A stretch of DNA of 64,000 nt from Gammaproteobacteria bacterium. GTDB lineage: Bacteria; Pseudomonadota; Gammaproteobacteria; Steroidobacterales; Woeseiaceae. The stretch lies in the NCBI GenBank assembly GCA_029861535.1, contig JAOTZC010000011.1, forward strand, positions 1 to 64,000, in the 5' to 3' direction. The stretch's first letter is position 1, and each line of letters opens with the position of its first letter. The translations under genes and the position numbers were made by a program. The notes under the pieces were generated by a model. The model was not told the DNA's origin. It did not search any database and saw nothing but the letters and a program-made list of their open reading frames with translations. Positions 1-8,718 of this stretch are shown here, piece after piece.

Positions 1-2
1 GC

Positions 3-809
3 GTCGATCCGGGGCCAGCCGCCATACTCGCGGCAGAACTTTACTGCCGGCAGCGGGGTGCGATGCTGATCGTTGATCCACCTGTGGCTGCAGACGATGC
101 CGATGGTGCCGTGAACAGCATTTCCAAGCTCGGTTACGATAGTCCGAATATTGTCAGTTACTTTCCACGCATGCGCTTGCGTCGTGACCATGATCAATCG
201 CCACGCGTTGTCGGCGGCGCACTTGCTGGATTGCTGTGCAAACTCGACCGAACTTATGGGCCGTGGCATAGACTCGATGTCGATGCACTCTGCTTCGATC
301 GCAACATCGAGCCCTGTCATGAGATCAGTGAAAAAGACGTACTGAGTTTGTCGCGCGCTGGCATAAACGCGATCACAACCACGACGGCTGGTCGGTCGCG
401 TCTCTATAGTTCGATAACGATGAGTCGTGGTAGTGAGTCGCATCGCGTTTTTGCCAGCTTGTCGGTACGGAGGTTGTGTCTGCGCGTGATTAATACCATC
501 GATCTTGCGACGCGCTGGACGATGTTCGAAAAAGCGGACAAAAAGCTGACCGAGCGCATTCAGAGACAGGTGCGGCGCTATTTTGCTGATCTGTATGACA
601 TCGGCGCGTTCGCGACGGAACGCTATGTCGTGCAATGCGATGCCGGTCTCGCGAATCGAGAAAATCGCCTGGAGCATGGCGTGACGATACTGTTGGTCTT
701 TCAACCGACCGGTAGTGGCGAGCCAATCTCGTTCACGCTGCACCAAACGGTGCTGGGCTGTCGGGTAGCCACCACAGCATTTGCGCCGGTGGCCCAGGAC
801 TGCGCCTGA
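3..809 (+). CDS. Phage tail sheath-like protein, C-terminal part (5' end outside window)
   Basis: The reading frame is open from the first bases, so the gene starts upstream of the window; an internal ATG at 63 is not the true start. The pattern matches contractile tail sheath proteins: an aspartate-proline segment after a cysteine-containing helix (IVDPP), a tyrosine/phenylalanine-proline segment (SYFPRM), a GALAGL segment followed by a D-x-x-x-G-x-W stretch, SRAGINAI, and a C-terminal domain with a T-x-W-x-x-FE helix. Sheaths polymerise around the tube of phages, tailocins and extracellular injection systems. Which of these is meant cannot be decided because upstream genes are not visible. 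Family assignment is by motif memory only. Confidence 0.6.
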   Translation, partial: VDPGPAAILAAELYCRQRGAMLIVDPPVAADDADGAVNSISKLGYDSPNIVSYFPRMRLRRDHDQSPRVVGGALAGLLCKLDRTYGPWHRLDVDALCFDRNIEPCHEISEKDVLSLSRAGINAITTTTAGRSRLYSSITMSRGSESHRVFASLSVRRLCLRVINTIDLATRWTMFEKADKKLTERIQRQVRRYFADLYDIGAFATERYVVQCDAGLANRENRLEHGVTILLVFQPTGSGEPISFTLHQTVLGCRVATTAFAPVAQDCA

Positions 810-909
810 AACATTTTTATTATGTAAAGTCGCTTGCCGGCGGCAATGTCGCAACCGAAGTCTGTCATATAAGCATCGGTCCTATGCCACCAAGCTTGTG
901 GGAGGGGTC

Positions 910-1434
910 ATGAGAGACGCAGATGCTCTGGAAAATAACCCTGAGATCACGCGCTCGGCACTGGAAGCGATTCACGGCCAGGTATTCGGCTGGGCCCTCT
1001 CCCGCTGTAATTACGATCGGGCAGCAGCGGAGGACATAATGCAGCAGGCTTATGTGGAGCTCTTGAGTGGCAACGCGCTTTTTCGGAAAAAGTCGACCTT
1101 GAAAACCTTTGTGTTCTCGGTCGTGCAAAATCTGGCGCGAAGTCGTTACCGGCGCCTGGCAACGCGACTGCGACTGGTCCGCGAACATGCGGCGAACGCC
1201 GATGACTCGTTCTTGCCGGAAGAGCCGGATCGCAACAGCGACGTGTGGCTGGCCGTCAGACATTTGCCGGTCCGACAGCGAGACATCATAGAACTGGTCT
1301 TTTGCCGCGAGCTGACGATCGAAGAAGCAGCATCGGTCATGGGTATCACCACCGGCACCGGGCGTGTGCATTACGACCGCGCAAAAAAGGCATTGCGAGC
1401 CGCACTCGGATCATTAGCGGACGATATGAAATGA
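910..1434 (+). CDS. ECF-type RNA polymerase sigma-70 factor
   Basis: A 174-residue protein with the two-domain layout of extracytoplasmic-function sigma factors: region 2 near residues 20-80 (AEDIMQQAYVELL, then a Phe-rich helix) and region 4 near 110-170 with a helix-turn-helix (LTIEEAASVMGI, then RAKKALRAAL). The ATG at 910 is chosen over an upstream ATG at 781 because GGAGGGG lies just before it and the upstream residues do not look like a sigma factor. The stop overlaps the start of the next gene (ATGA), a membrane protein that is a likely cognate anti-sigma. It probably directs the following Spy-like and secreted genes (inference). Confidence 0.85.
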   Translation: MRDADALENNPEITRSALEAIHGQVFGWALSRCNYDRAAAEDIMQQAYVELLSGNALFRKKSTLKTFVFSVVQNLARSRYRRLATRLRLVREHAANADDSFLPEEPDRNSDVWLAVRHLPVRQRDIIELVFCRELTIEEAASVMGITTGTGRVHYDRAKKALRAALGSLADDMK

Positions 1435-1826
1435 ATGACGAAAACGGAAACACCAGCAACTGGGAGAAGCGACTTGCAACCGCGCTCAAATCTTCGCTTG
1501 AAAGCAAAGACAAAACGCCGCCGTTCGACGCAGTGTTTGCGGCTGCCGAACGTCGGCGCAGGGACTCAAAACGGCAATATGCCGGACTCGCGGGTGCGGC
1601 CATGGTCGCGGCAGTTGCCGTAGCCGTAGTGTTCATGATTAACGCCGGCGCGCCGACGCCAGATTCCCCCGCTTTGCCGAAATTGTTACAGGTGGCCGAA
1701 CTGATGGACTCAACCGATTGGTCGGCGCCCAGTGACGTGCTGCTACCCACTCACGAATTTGACATATATCAGGAATTGCCGGTGTTGCTCGAGTCAACCA
1801 AACCGGCCGAAGGAGCGTTACTATGA
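1431..1826 (+). CDS. Single-pass membrane protein, probable anti-sigma factor
   Basis: 131 residues: a charged cytoplasmic N-terminus (about 1-48, rich in Arg/Lys/Glu), one hydrophobic segment at about 51-71, and a short periplasmic tail containing Trp and acidic residues. There is no clear zinc-binding anti-sigma motif. Its role is inferred from position: it starts inside the stop of the sigma factor and ends inside the start of the Spy-like gene (both ATGA overlaps), so the three are translationally coupled. Confidence 0.6.
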   Translation: MNDENGNTSNWEKRLATALKSSLESKDKTPPFDAVFAAAERRRRDSKRQYAGLAGAAMVAAVAVAVVFMINAGAPTPDSPALPKLLQVAELMDSTDWSAPSDVLLPTHEFDIYQELPVLLESTKPAEGALL

Positions 1827-2251
1827 AACAGGGACACAGGGTTTTAGGATTAATTTTCACGTTGATAGCGTGTTTCGGCATCGCAACGGCCGCGGTGGCT
1901 CAGAACAAGGATGATGTCTTCAAAGGCAAGCTGTTTCCGCCAAACGTGATCCTCGAGAATCAGGCAGAGCTTGATCTTAGCAAGGAGCAGTTCACGAAAA
2001 TCCGAGCAGCCGTCGTCGAAGTACAGTCAAACGTTGCGGAACACGAATGGGACATGCGTGAGGCTTATCTGAAAATCATGGAAGAATTGGACAAAACGCC
2101 GATTGACGAGGACTCCGTTATCGAGCACGCGAACGCCGCACTACTGGCTGAAAATCAGGTCAAAAAACAGCAAATGGCAATGCTGGTGCGGCTGAAGAAC
2201 CTATTGACGAGCGAACAGATTGCCGTCCTCGAGGCAACTGAAAATAAATAG
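1823..2251 (+). CDS. Periplasmic Spy/CpxP-like protein
   Basis: 142 residues with a signal peptide (hydrophobic 8-25, cleavage after AVA) and a mature helical part carrying an LDLSKEQFTKI-type helix and a second LTSEQIAVLE helix near the end. Two LT/LS-x-x-Q-like helices are the hallmark of the Spy/CpxP/heavy-metal-resistor group of ATP-independent periplasmic chaperones or metal sensors. It is coupled to the upstream anti-sigma-like gene, a common arrangement for envelope-stress or metal-responsive ECF systems. The stimulus is not visible. Confidence 0.65.
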   Translation: MKQGHRVLGLIFTLIACFGIATAAVAQNKDDVFKGKLFPPNVILENQAELDLSKEQFTKIRAAVVEVQSNVAEHEWDMREAYLKIMEELDKTPIDEDSVIEHANAALLAENQVKKQQMAMLVRLKNLLTSEQIAVLEATENK

Positions 2252-2347
2252 AGGAAAAGTGCTACTGAGTACCGGAAGCGGCAGCGCCAGAACGAATAAG
2301 ATCGGCACAACTCGCTTGCTCTCGACGCTCGCAGACGGGACAGGACT

Positions 2348-3994
2348 ATGCGAATACTACGACTGATATCGATCACAGTTTCCTTTGCTCTTACGCTGGC
2401 CGGTTGTGGCGGTGGCGGCGCCGATGCGCCACCACCCGGTCCACCACCCCCGCCACCGCCGCCGCCTGTCATGAAATTAGAGGCATACCAATTCCTGAAC
2501 CAGAGCAGCTTCGGGGCGACCGAAGCTGACGCGCAGGTAGTTATCGACATGGGCATCGAGGCGTGGATCGACGACCAGCTGACGAAGCCGGCGTCGCTAC
2601 AACTGCCGCACTTGCAGGCATTGCCGCGCCCACAATTTTTGTTTCAACTGCAACCCGATCGCGTAGACATTTGGTTTCGAAACGTGCTGCACGGCGAAGA
2701 TCAGCTTCGCCAGCGTGTCGCGTTCGCCTTGTCCGAAATCATGGTCGTGTCACAGCTTGGTGCGCTGACGAACACACCCTACGGGCTCGCCGACTACTAC
2801 GACATGCTGGCAGAGAACGCGTTTGGAAATTATCGAGACTTGATCGAAGAGGTGACGTTGCATCCATCGATGGGCGTGTACCTGAGCATGCTCGGTAACG
2901 AAAAGCCGAATCCGGCGTTGAATATTCGCCCCGACGAAAATTACGCACGCGAACTAATGCAGTTGTTCTCGATCGGTCTGGTTGCTTTGAACAACGACGG
3001 CACACAAGTTCTCGATGCGCAAAATCAGCCGATACCGACCTATGATCAGGCGATCATTGAAGGATTCGCACACGTCTACACCGGCTGGACCTACGCCGGA
3101 TCACCGAGCTTCCAGCAGGCAAGGCAGACGGATTCGAACCAAGTCATTCCAATGCAGCTGTATCCGGCCTTCCACGACACCGGCGCGAAGCAGGTGCTAA
3201 ACGGTGAAATGATCCCGGCAGGGCAGCTCGGTGACCAAGACCTTAGCGACGCGTTGGATAACGTATTTAATCATCCGAACGTCGGACCGTTCATCGCGAT
3301 TCGCCTGATACAGCGACTGACGACCAGCAACCCGTCGCCCGGATACGTCGATCGTGTCGCGAGTGTGTTCAATAACAACGGCACCGGTGTACGTGGCGAC
3401 ATCGGCGCGGTCGTCAAGGCGATTCTGATGGATGCCGAAGCGCGGCCGGCGTTGCACATGGAAATCGACGGTAAGGTGAAAGAGCCGATACTTCGCGTGA
3501 CGCAGCTGTGGCGTTCCTACGATGCGGTATCGATAAGTGGCCGGTATCCGCTGCAAGCAGCGTACATTCTGTTTGGGCAGGGCCCGCTACAGTCACCGTC
3601 CGTATTCAATTTCTTTAGTCCGTTTCATGCGCCGCCCGGTGAGATTCGCAATGCGAGCCTCGTCGCACCGGAACTCCAGATCGCAACGGAGTACCTGAAT
3701 ACTTTGTTTACAAATTTCATGTTCTTCCAGTGTTTCGCATTGAATCAAACGAATACAGACCTTCAGGATGACGATATCTATATCGACTTCGCCGAGGAGA
3801 TGGCGATTGCCGATGACGCTAATGCGTTGATCGACATGGTTGCCGAGAAACTGCTGGCGGGGCAGATATCAGACACGCTGCGAACGGAAATCGCCGGCAT
3901 GCTTGCATTAATTCCACTCGAAGATTCGGCGGTTCGCGCTGCGGAGACGATATATTTTGTCGTCACGTCGCCCGAATTTGCCTATCAAATGTAA
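2348..3994 (+). CDS. DUF1800-family secreted lipoprotein
   Basis: 548 residues. The N-terminus is a lipoprotein signal (hydrophobic run ending LAGC), followed by a low-complexity linker of glycine and then about fifteen prolines (residues about 21-41). The rest matches DUF1800: an early RLSFG-like helix (FLNQSSFGAT), REL/NYARELMQLFSIG with the conserved ENYARELMEL-type motif, a TGWT segment, FHDTGAK, and a late SPSVFNFFSP motif. DUF1800 proteins typically sit next to a DUF1501 protein, as here (24 nt gap). Exact biochemical function is unknown; secretion to the outer face or periplasm is likely. Confidence 0.85.
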   Translation: MRILRLISITVSFALTLAGCGGGGADAPPPGPPPPPPPPPVMKLEAYQFLNQSSFGATEADAQVVIDMGIEAWIDDQLTKPASLQLPHLQALPRPQFLFQLQPDRVDIWFRNVLHGEDQLRQRVAFALSEIMVVSQLGALTNTPYGLADYYDMLAENAFGNYRDLIEEVTLHPSMGVYLSMLGNEKPNPALNIRPDENYARELMQLFSIGLVALNNDGTQVLDAQNQPIPTYDQAIIEGFAHVYTGWTYAGSPSFQQARQTDSNQVIPMQLYPAFHDTGAKQVLNGEMIPAGQLGDQDLSDALDNVFNHPNVGPFIAIRLIQRLTTSNPSPGYVDRVASVFNNNGTGVRGDIGAVVKAILMDAEARPALHMEIDGKVKEPILRVTQLWRSYDAVSISGRYPLQAAYILFGQGPLQSPSVFNFFSPFHAPPGEIRNASLVAPELQIATEYLNTLFTNFMFFQCFALNQTNTDLQDDDIYIDFAEEMAIADDANALIDMVAEKLLAGQISDTLRTEIAGMLALIPLEDSAVRAAETIYFVVTSPEFAYQM

Positions 3995-4017
3995 GCGCTG
4001 CTGCAAGGAGAAAGACG

Positions 4018-5376
4018 ATGAAAAAAATTAATCGACGAGACTTTCTGGTAAAGAGCAGCGCGGCAGCAGCTGCGTTTGCAGCAACTCCGGGCGTAGCTTA
4101 CTCGCAGGTTGTTGGCGGCGGCGGCAACTTCACGGATTACAGAGCACTGGTATGTGTGTTTTTGTTCGGTGGCAATGACTCGTTCAATTTACTTGTTCCG
4201 AGCAGCGACGCTGAATACAACGTCTATGCGCAGGCGCGACAGAATCTCGCGGTGGCGCAAGCCGATCTATTGCCGATTACGCCGGCGGTCCCCGATGTCG
4301 TGGATTTCGGTCTGCATCCGTCTGCAACTGGCATGCAAACGCTGTTTCAAAACGGCGCTGCGGCGTTCGTTGCAAATGTCGGCCCGCTGGTGGAGCCAAC
4401 GACCAAAGATGAATTCTTCCAGGGCTCGGTGACGTTGCCGCCACAGCTCTTTTCGCACAACGATCAACAGGATCAGTGGCAGTCCTTGCGTGGCAATGCC
4501 CCGAGTAGCACCGGCTGGGCAGGGCGCATGGCGGACCTGATTCGAACTAGTGTTGCTGATCAGCAGATGGCGACCAACGCCTCGTTGTTCGGATCCAACC
4601 TGTTCCAGTCGGCGGACGAAACGGTCGCTTATGTGATGGGGCCCGGCGGGCCGATTCAGTTTGAAGGCTTCTCACTGGATCCGAACAATATTCTGTTCCA
4701 GCAGCGCGAAGCATTTCGGCGTGTCGTCGACGCACAATATGATTCGATCTATGAGCGTGGCTTTGCCGACGTGCAGAAGCGTGCGATCGATGCGGCAGAA
4801 ACCGTCACTGCGGCGATCGCGTCGGCGCCGCAGCTCAACACCGTGTTCCCGCAGAGTCAGCTCGGCACACAGCTACGTACAGTCGCACGCTTAATCGCAG
4901 TCCGCGATCAGTTACAAATGCAGCGGCAGATTTTCTTCGTCGCAATGGGCGGATTCGATTCACACGACGATCAAATCCAGAATCAACCGGGCCTGCTCGG
5001 CGGCATCAGTGACGGCATCAAGGCGTTTTACGATGCGACGGTCGAGCTCGGCATATCCGACAGCGTCACCACGTTCACCCAATCTGACTTCGGTCGCACG
5101 CTAACGTCGAACGGCGACGGTACCGACCATGCTTGGGGCGGCAACCAGATCGTTGTCGGCGACGCGGTATTCGGTCAGCGCATGTACGGCAGCTATCCAC
5201 TGCTGCAAATCGATGGTCCAGAAGACGTCGGCGGTGGTCGGATAATTCCGTCTACATCGGCGGATCAGTTTGCCGCCACGCTGGCGAAATGGTTTGGTGT
5301 CGATGATGCAGATCTCGGCGTTGTCGCGCCCAACATCAATAACTTCGCTGCGAGAGACCTCGGCTTTATGGTGTAG
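4018..5376 (+). CDS. DUF1501-family Tat-secreted protein
   Basis: 452 residues. The start has a twin-arginine signal (INRRDFLVKSSAAAAAF, then an AYSQ cleavage region). The body shows the DUF1501 signatures: FLFGGNDSFNLLVP (GGND metal-site-like motif), LHPS, the FFQGS/SHNDQQDQWQ block, GGFDSHDDQ, and a late TQSDFGRT...GTDHAWGGNQ block. The fold is related to alkaline phosphatases/sulfatases but the family has no settled activity. It follows the DUF1800 gene with a ribosome-binding site AAGGAGAAAG, and the pair is presumably one exported unit. Confidence 0.87.
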   Translation: MKKINRRDFLVKSSAAAAAFAATPGVAYSQVVGGGGNFTDYRALVCVFLFGGNDSFNLLVPSSDAEYNVYAQARQNLAVAQADLLPITPAVPDVVDFGLHPSATGMQTLFQNGAAAFVANVGPLVEPTTKDEFFQGSVTLPPQLFSHNDQQDQWQSLRGNAPSSTGWAGRMADLIRTSVADQQMATNASLFGSNLFQSADETVAYVMGPGGPIQFEGFSLDPNNILFQQREAFRRVVDAQYDSIYERGFADVQKRAIDAAETVTAAIASAPQLNTVFPQSQLGTQLRTVARLIAVRDQLQMQRQIFFVAMGGFDSHDDQIQNQPGLLGGISDGIKAFYDATVELGISDSVTTFTQSDFGRTLTSNGDGTDHAWGGNQIVVGDAVFGQRMYGSYPLLQIDGPEDVGGGRIIPSTSADQFAATLAKWFGVDDADLGVVAPNINNFAARDLGFMV

Positions 5377-5427
5377 TCAATCACAGGCTGCTGTCAGCCG
5401 ATTCTACCCAGTAGCGAAATTCTGGCA

Positions 5428-5538
5428 CGACAGCGGTTGTGGGGCTTCTTGACCTCATGGCTCGCTACGCTGCGCTTTACTTCCGATGCGGAGCCTGCCA
5501 GTCACAGCGGTCGAAGCCTCGATCCGTCGCTTCTGTCG
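5428..5538 (+). repeat. Hairpin-loop core element, copy 1 (decayed stem)
   Basis: The conserved 29-nt core is at 5455-5483 (one base different from the other copies, CGCTACG). It sits between imperfect inverted arms, 5428-5454 and 5509-5538, which share CGACAG and GGCTTC/GAAGCC blocks. It lies in the 199-nt gap after the DUF1501 gene. This copy has the weakest stem of the five. Confidence 0.5.
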
Positions 5539-5575
5539 CTGGCCTTGCCGCCTAGAATAATGCAACCTGCTGTCG

Positions 5576-7072
5576 ATGAAATTAGATCGTGTTATTCGAA
5601 TCGCGCTTACGATCGCAATTCTGGTTGTCTTTGTTATTGCGACCGGTGCGCTGCTGTTTGTGACCGAGTCGGCCCTGAACATTTGGGATCGACTTGCCAA
5701 GGGCCCACCGGCGCTGCTGTATGCCTATATCGGCGTAATGTCTGCTATCGTCATCTTGGCGTTAGTGCTGATCTGGCGCCTGGTCATCCGCCGCAAGATC
5801 AAACCATCAAAACCGGCGTCAGCGAAGCCACTGTCACGTGAGGACATCGAGTCGCGGCTGTTGGAGGCCGAATCGGCCGGCATCGACGTCAGCCATGCGC
5901 AGGCCGAATTACAGGAGCTCGCAGGACGCCGTGAAAGCGGTGCAATTCACCTTTGTTTCTTTGGTGAAGTCAGCACCGGGAAAAGCTCGCTGATCAAGGC
6001 ATTGGTTCCCAAGGCCGACGTCAAGATAGACGTCGTCGGCGGGTCAACGGACGACATTCATCACTATCGTTGGCGCAATGAATCCGGAGCCGAAATATTG
6101 CTGACCGACGTTCCGGGTACTGGGGGTCACGACGAGGGTTTCGACGAAATGGCCCTGGAAGAGGCGCGGCGGTCGCATGTCGTGATGTTCGTTTGCGACA
6201 GCGATCTGACGCGCACCGAAACTGATTCCGTAAGACACTTACTCGCACTCGGCAAGCCGATGGTGCTGGTAATGAACAAAGCGGATCGGTTCAATGTCGA
6301 CGAACAGGCAAGTTTGATGCACCGGCTGTTGGCGCGCCTCGAAGATATTGGCGGTACGGTCACGCGAGATCGTGTCGTGGCGGTTTCTGCCGGCGGCGAG
6401 GTTGATGTCGTCGAGCGCAGAGATGATGGTTCCGAAATCCAAACGCGCCGCCAGCGATCGGCGGATATCGGAGTACTAGTCGTCGCAATCAATCATTTAC
6501 TCGAGGACGGCGAACAGCCACTCGACGCGCTTCGCGACCGCGCCGTTTTTCAATTAGCCGCGGATAAACTTGCCGACGCAGAGGCGATCTATCGTAAGCA
6601 GCGATCGGAGCAAATTATTCGAAACTCAACGCGCAAAGCGATCGTCGGGTCGCTGGCGGCGGTTAGCCCTGGAACCGACATACTGATTCAAGGCTACATC
6701 GGTACGACAATGACGCAGGAGCTGTGCAAACTGTACGGGGCCGTGCCCCGCGATTTGGATGTTGAGGAATTCTTGACGCTCAGTCAAAGTCGTGTTGGCC
6801 GTGCATTGCCGCTGTCGCTTGCGGTAGCCGGTAACGGACTCAAAGCGTTCCCGGGCATCGGTACTGTTGCGGGCGGTCTCGTGCACGCGGTTGCGTACGG
6901 GTTGATATTCGATGCACTAGGGCGAAGTTTGGTACTGACACTGACGAAACACGGCGAACTTGTACCGGAGAAAGCGGCACAGGAATTCGAGGAAGGCATT
7001 AATGAACATCTTGAAGCGGGCGTTCGCCATGTTGCCAAAATGGCGTTGGAAGAAAAGCCCAGTCGCGAGTGA
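5576..7072 (+). CDS. Membrane-anchored dynamin-like/DUF697 GTPase
   Basis: 498 residues. Two transmembrane helices come first (about 7-29 and 48-70). A GTPase domain follows with P-loop GEVSTGKSS at about 130-138, G3 DVPG and G4 NKAD. The C-terminal third is hydrophobic and glycine-rich (SRVGRALPLSLAVAGNGLK, then PGIGTVAGG), resembling the DUF697 membrane-inserting region. It is the first of two related GTPases whose genes overlap by about 70 nt, so they probably work together, perhaps in membrane remodelling or stress (inference). No specific gene name is justified. Confidence 0.75.
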   Translation: MKLDRVIRIALTIAILVVFVIATGALLFVTESALNIWDRLAKGPPALLYAYIGVMSAIVILALVLIWRLVIRRKIKPSKPASAKPLSREDIESRLLEAESAGIDVSHAQAELQELAGRRESGAIHLCFFGEVSTGKSSLIKALVPKADVKIDVVGGSTDDIHHYRWRNESGAEILLTDVPGTGGHDEGFDEMALEEARRSHVVMFVCDSDLTRTETDSVRHLLALGKPMVLVMNKADRFNVDEQASLMHRLLARLEDIGGTVTRDRVVAVSAGGEVDVVERRDDGSEIQTRRQRSADIGVLVVAINHLLEDGEQPLDALRDRAVFQLAADKLADAEAIYRKQRSEQIIRNSTRKAIVGSLAAVSPGTDILIQGYIGTTMTQELCKLYGAVPRDLDVEEFLTLSQSRVGRALPLSLAVAGNGLKAFPGIGTVAGGLVHAVAYGLIFDALGRSLVLTLTKHGELVPEKAAQEFEEGINEHLEAGVRHVAKMALEEKPSRE

Positions 7073-8354
7073 CGGCGATGAACCGGATCATCTGACGCTC
7101 GCTCGGGAGTCACTGCGCGAACTGATCAACGACACTCGGTTGCCGGCCGGCGTTCGGGAATCGCTGTCGCACGACTACGACGCTGTTAAGAGCATGCTCG
7201 ACAAGCTCGAGCATGGTCACATTCATTTGTCTGTTTTCGGCCGTGTTAGCACGGGCAAGTCGTCGCTACTGAACGCGCTGATCGGCAAGCAGGCATTTGC
7301 TGTCAGTCCACTGCACGGCGAAACGCGACGTTCGGCGATCGAGCCGTGGGACGAGGTGCAGGCCGGCGGCGTGTACTTGATTGACACGCCCGGCCTCGAT
7401 GAAGCCGGCGGCGAGGAGCGCGAGCGGCTTGCGCGCGAAGTCACGCAACGCTCTGATCTGGTCATCTTCGTTGTTGACGGCGACATTACTGAGACCGAAC
7501 TCGATGCGCTTAAATCACTGTTATCGAAGGGGCGACCCGTCATCGTCGCGTTGAACAAGGTAGACCTGTTTACAGTAGAGGAAACGCGGCGGCTACTCGA
7601 GACACTGCGTCGGCGAACCGATGGAATCGTACAACCAGATCATATTATCGCCGTCGCTGCTGAACCGAGGTCACAAACCGTCATTGAGGTCGATGTCAAT
7701 GGGGCGGAGGAGACCACTGAGCGGCAGCGCACGCCCGACATCGAAGCGCTGCGCATAAAGCTCTGGGACATTCTCGATGCCGAGGGAAAAACGCTGGCGG
7801 CACTAAACGCGAGTTTGTTCGCGTCGGATTTAAGCGATCAAGTCGGCAAGCGAATACTCGCTGCACGACGCGAGATTGGTGACAAGCTTGTTCGGACTTA
7901 CTGCGTCGGCAAAGGAATTGCGGTTGCTTTTAATCCAGTTCCAGTCGCCGATCTGTTCGCCGCCGCATTCATCGATGTTGGCATGGTTGTACATTTGTCA
8001 CGTGTTTACGGTTTACCACTGAGCCAAAGAGAAGCAGGTTCTCTCGTCGGAGTGATTGCGGCCGAGTCCGCGGCGATAATGGCGACTGTGTGGGCGATAC
8101 ATCTGGGTTCGTCAGCACTAAAGCTGGGCACGGCCGGTCTATCGACGGTTGCTACGGCGGCCGCGCAAGGCGCCGTCGCATACTACAGTACGCTAATTGT
8201 TGGTCGAGTTGCCGCGGAGTACCTTTCGAAGGGCAAATCCTGGGGCGAGTCGGGTCCGAAAAAGGTTGTACAACACATTCTCGATAGCCTCGATCGCGAT
8301 ACGGTTTTGAGCGACGCCAAGCGCGAAATTCAGGCGCGGCTGCGTTCGGAGTAA
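7002..8354 (+). CDS. Second dynamin-like/DUF697 GTPase
   Basis: 450 residues from the ATG at 7002, which lies inside the 3' end of the preceding GTPase gene. It has P-loop GRVSTGKSS (about residue 79), G3 DTPG and G4 NKVD, and a C-terminal half with hydrophobic helices (PVPVADLFAAAFIDVG, then AESAAIMATVWAIHLG). Compared with its neighbour it lacks the two N-terminal transmembrane helices. The first GTPase has a membrane anchor and this one mostly a cytosolic start, which fits a heteromeric pair. Confidence 0.75.
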   Translation: MNILKRAFAMLPKWRWKKSPVASDGDEPDHLTLARESLRELINDTRLPAGVRESLSHDYDAVKSMLDKLEHGHIHLSVFGRVSTGKSSLLNALIGKQAFAVSPLHGETRRSAIEPWDEVQAGGVYLIDTPGLDEAGGEERERLAREVTQRSDLVIFVVDGDITETELDALKSLLSKGRPVIVALNKVDLFTVEETRRLLETLRRRTDGIVQPDHIIAVAAEPRSQTVIEVDVNGAEETTERQRTPDIEALRIKLWDILDAEGKTLAALNASLFASDLSDQVGKRILAARREIGDKLVRTYCVGKGIAVAFNPVPVADLFAAAFIDVGMVVHLSRVYGLPLSQREAGSLVGVIAAESAAIMATVWAIHLGSSALKLGTAGLSTVATAAAQGAVAYYSTLIVGRVAAEYLSKGKSWGESGPKKVVQHILDSLDRDTVLSDAKREIQARLRSE

Positions 8355-8358
8355 GCGT

Positions 8359-8718
8359 TTGGATTCGTCTACTCGTATGCAGCGTATTCGTGAGACAGTT
8401 TGCGAAATCCCGAAGGGTCGAGTGGCGAGCTACGGTCAAATCGCCGAAATCGCGGGCATTCATCGTGGCGCGCGACAAGTGGGCTACACATTAAGGCACT
8501 TGCCGAAAGGGCACGCAGTACCATGGCACCGGGTCGTGCAGTCATCAGGACGGATTGCGTTCGACAAGAACGGCCCGCAATTTGAACGACAGCAGAACCG
8601 CCTTATCATAGAGGGCGTGACAGTCTCCGCCGGCCGCATCGACATGAACAGGTACCGCTGGCAGCCGGATCTCGACGAATTGCTGTGGAAGCCCACGTCA
8701 GCATGGGATGAATCTTGA
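8359..8718 (+). CDS. Alkyltransferase-like (ATL) DNA lesion-binding protein
   Basis: 119 residues (TTG start at 8359; an ATG at 8377 is an alternative) matching the DNA-binding domain of O6-methylguanine-DNA methyltransferase: IPKGRVASYGQIAEIAG, then GARQVGYTLRHLP. The active-site motif reads PWHRVV, with tryptophan in place of the catalytic cysteine of PCHRV. That substitution defines ATL proteins, which bind O6-alkylguanine and channel it to nucleotide excision repair instead of dealkylating it. It is 4 nt downstream of the second GTPase and overlaps the next gene (TTGA). Confidence 0.88.
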   Translation: MDSSTRMQRIRETVCEIPKGRVASYGQIAEIAGIHRGARQVGYTLRHLPKGHAVPWHRVVQSSGRIAFDKNGPQFERQQNRLIIEGVTVSAGRIDMNRYRWQPDLDELLWKPTSAWDES

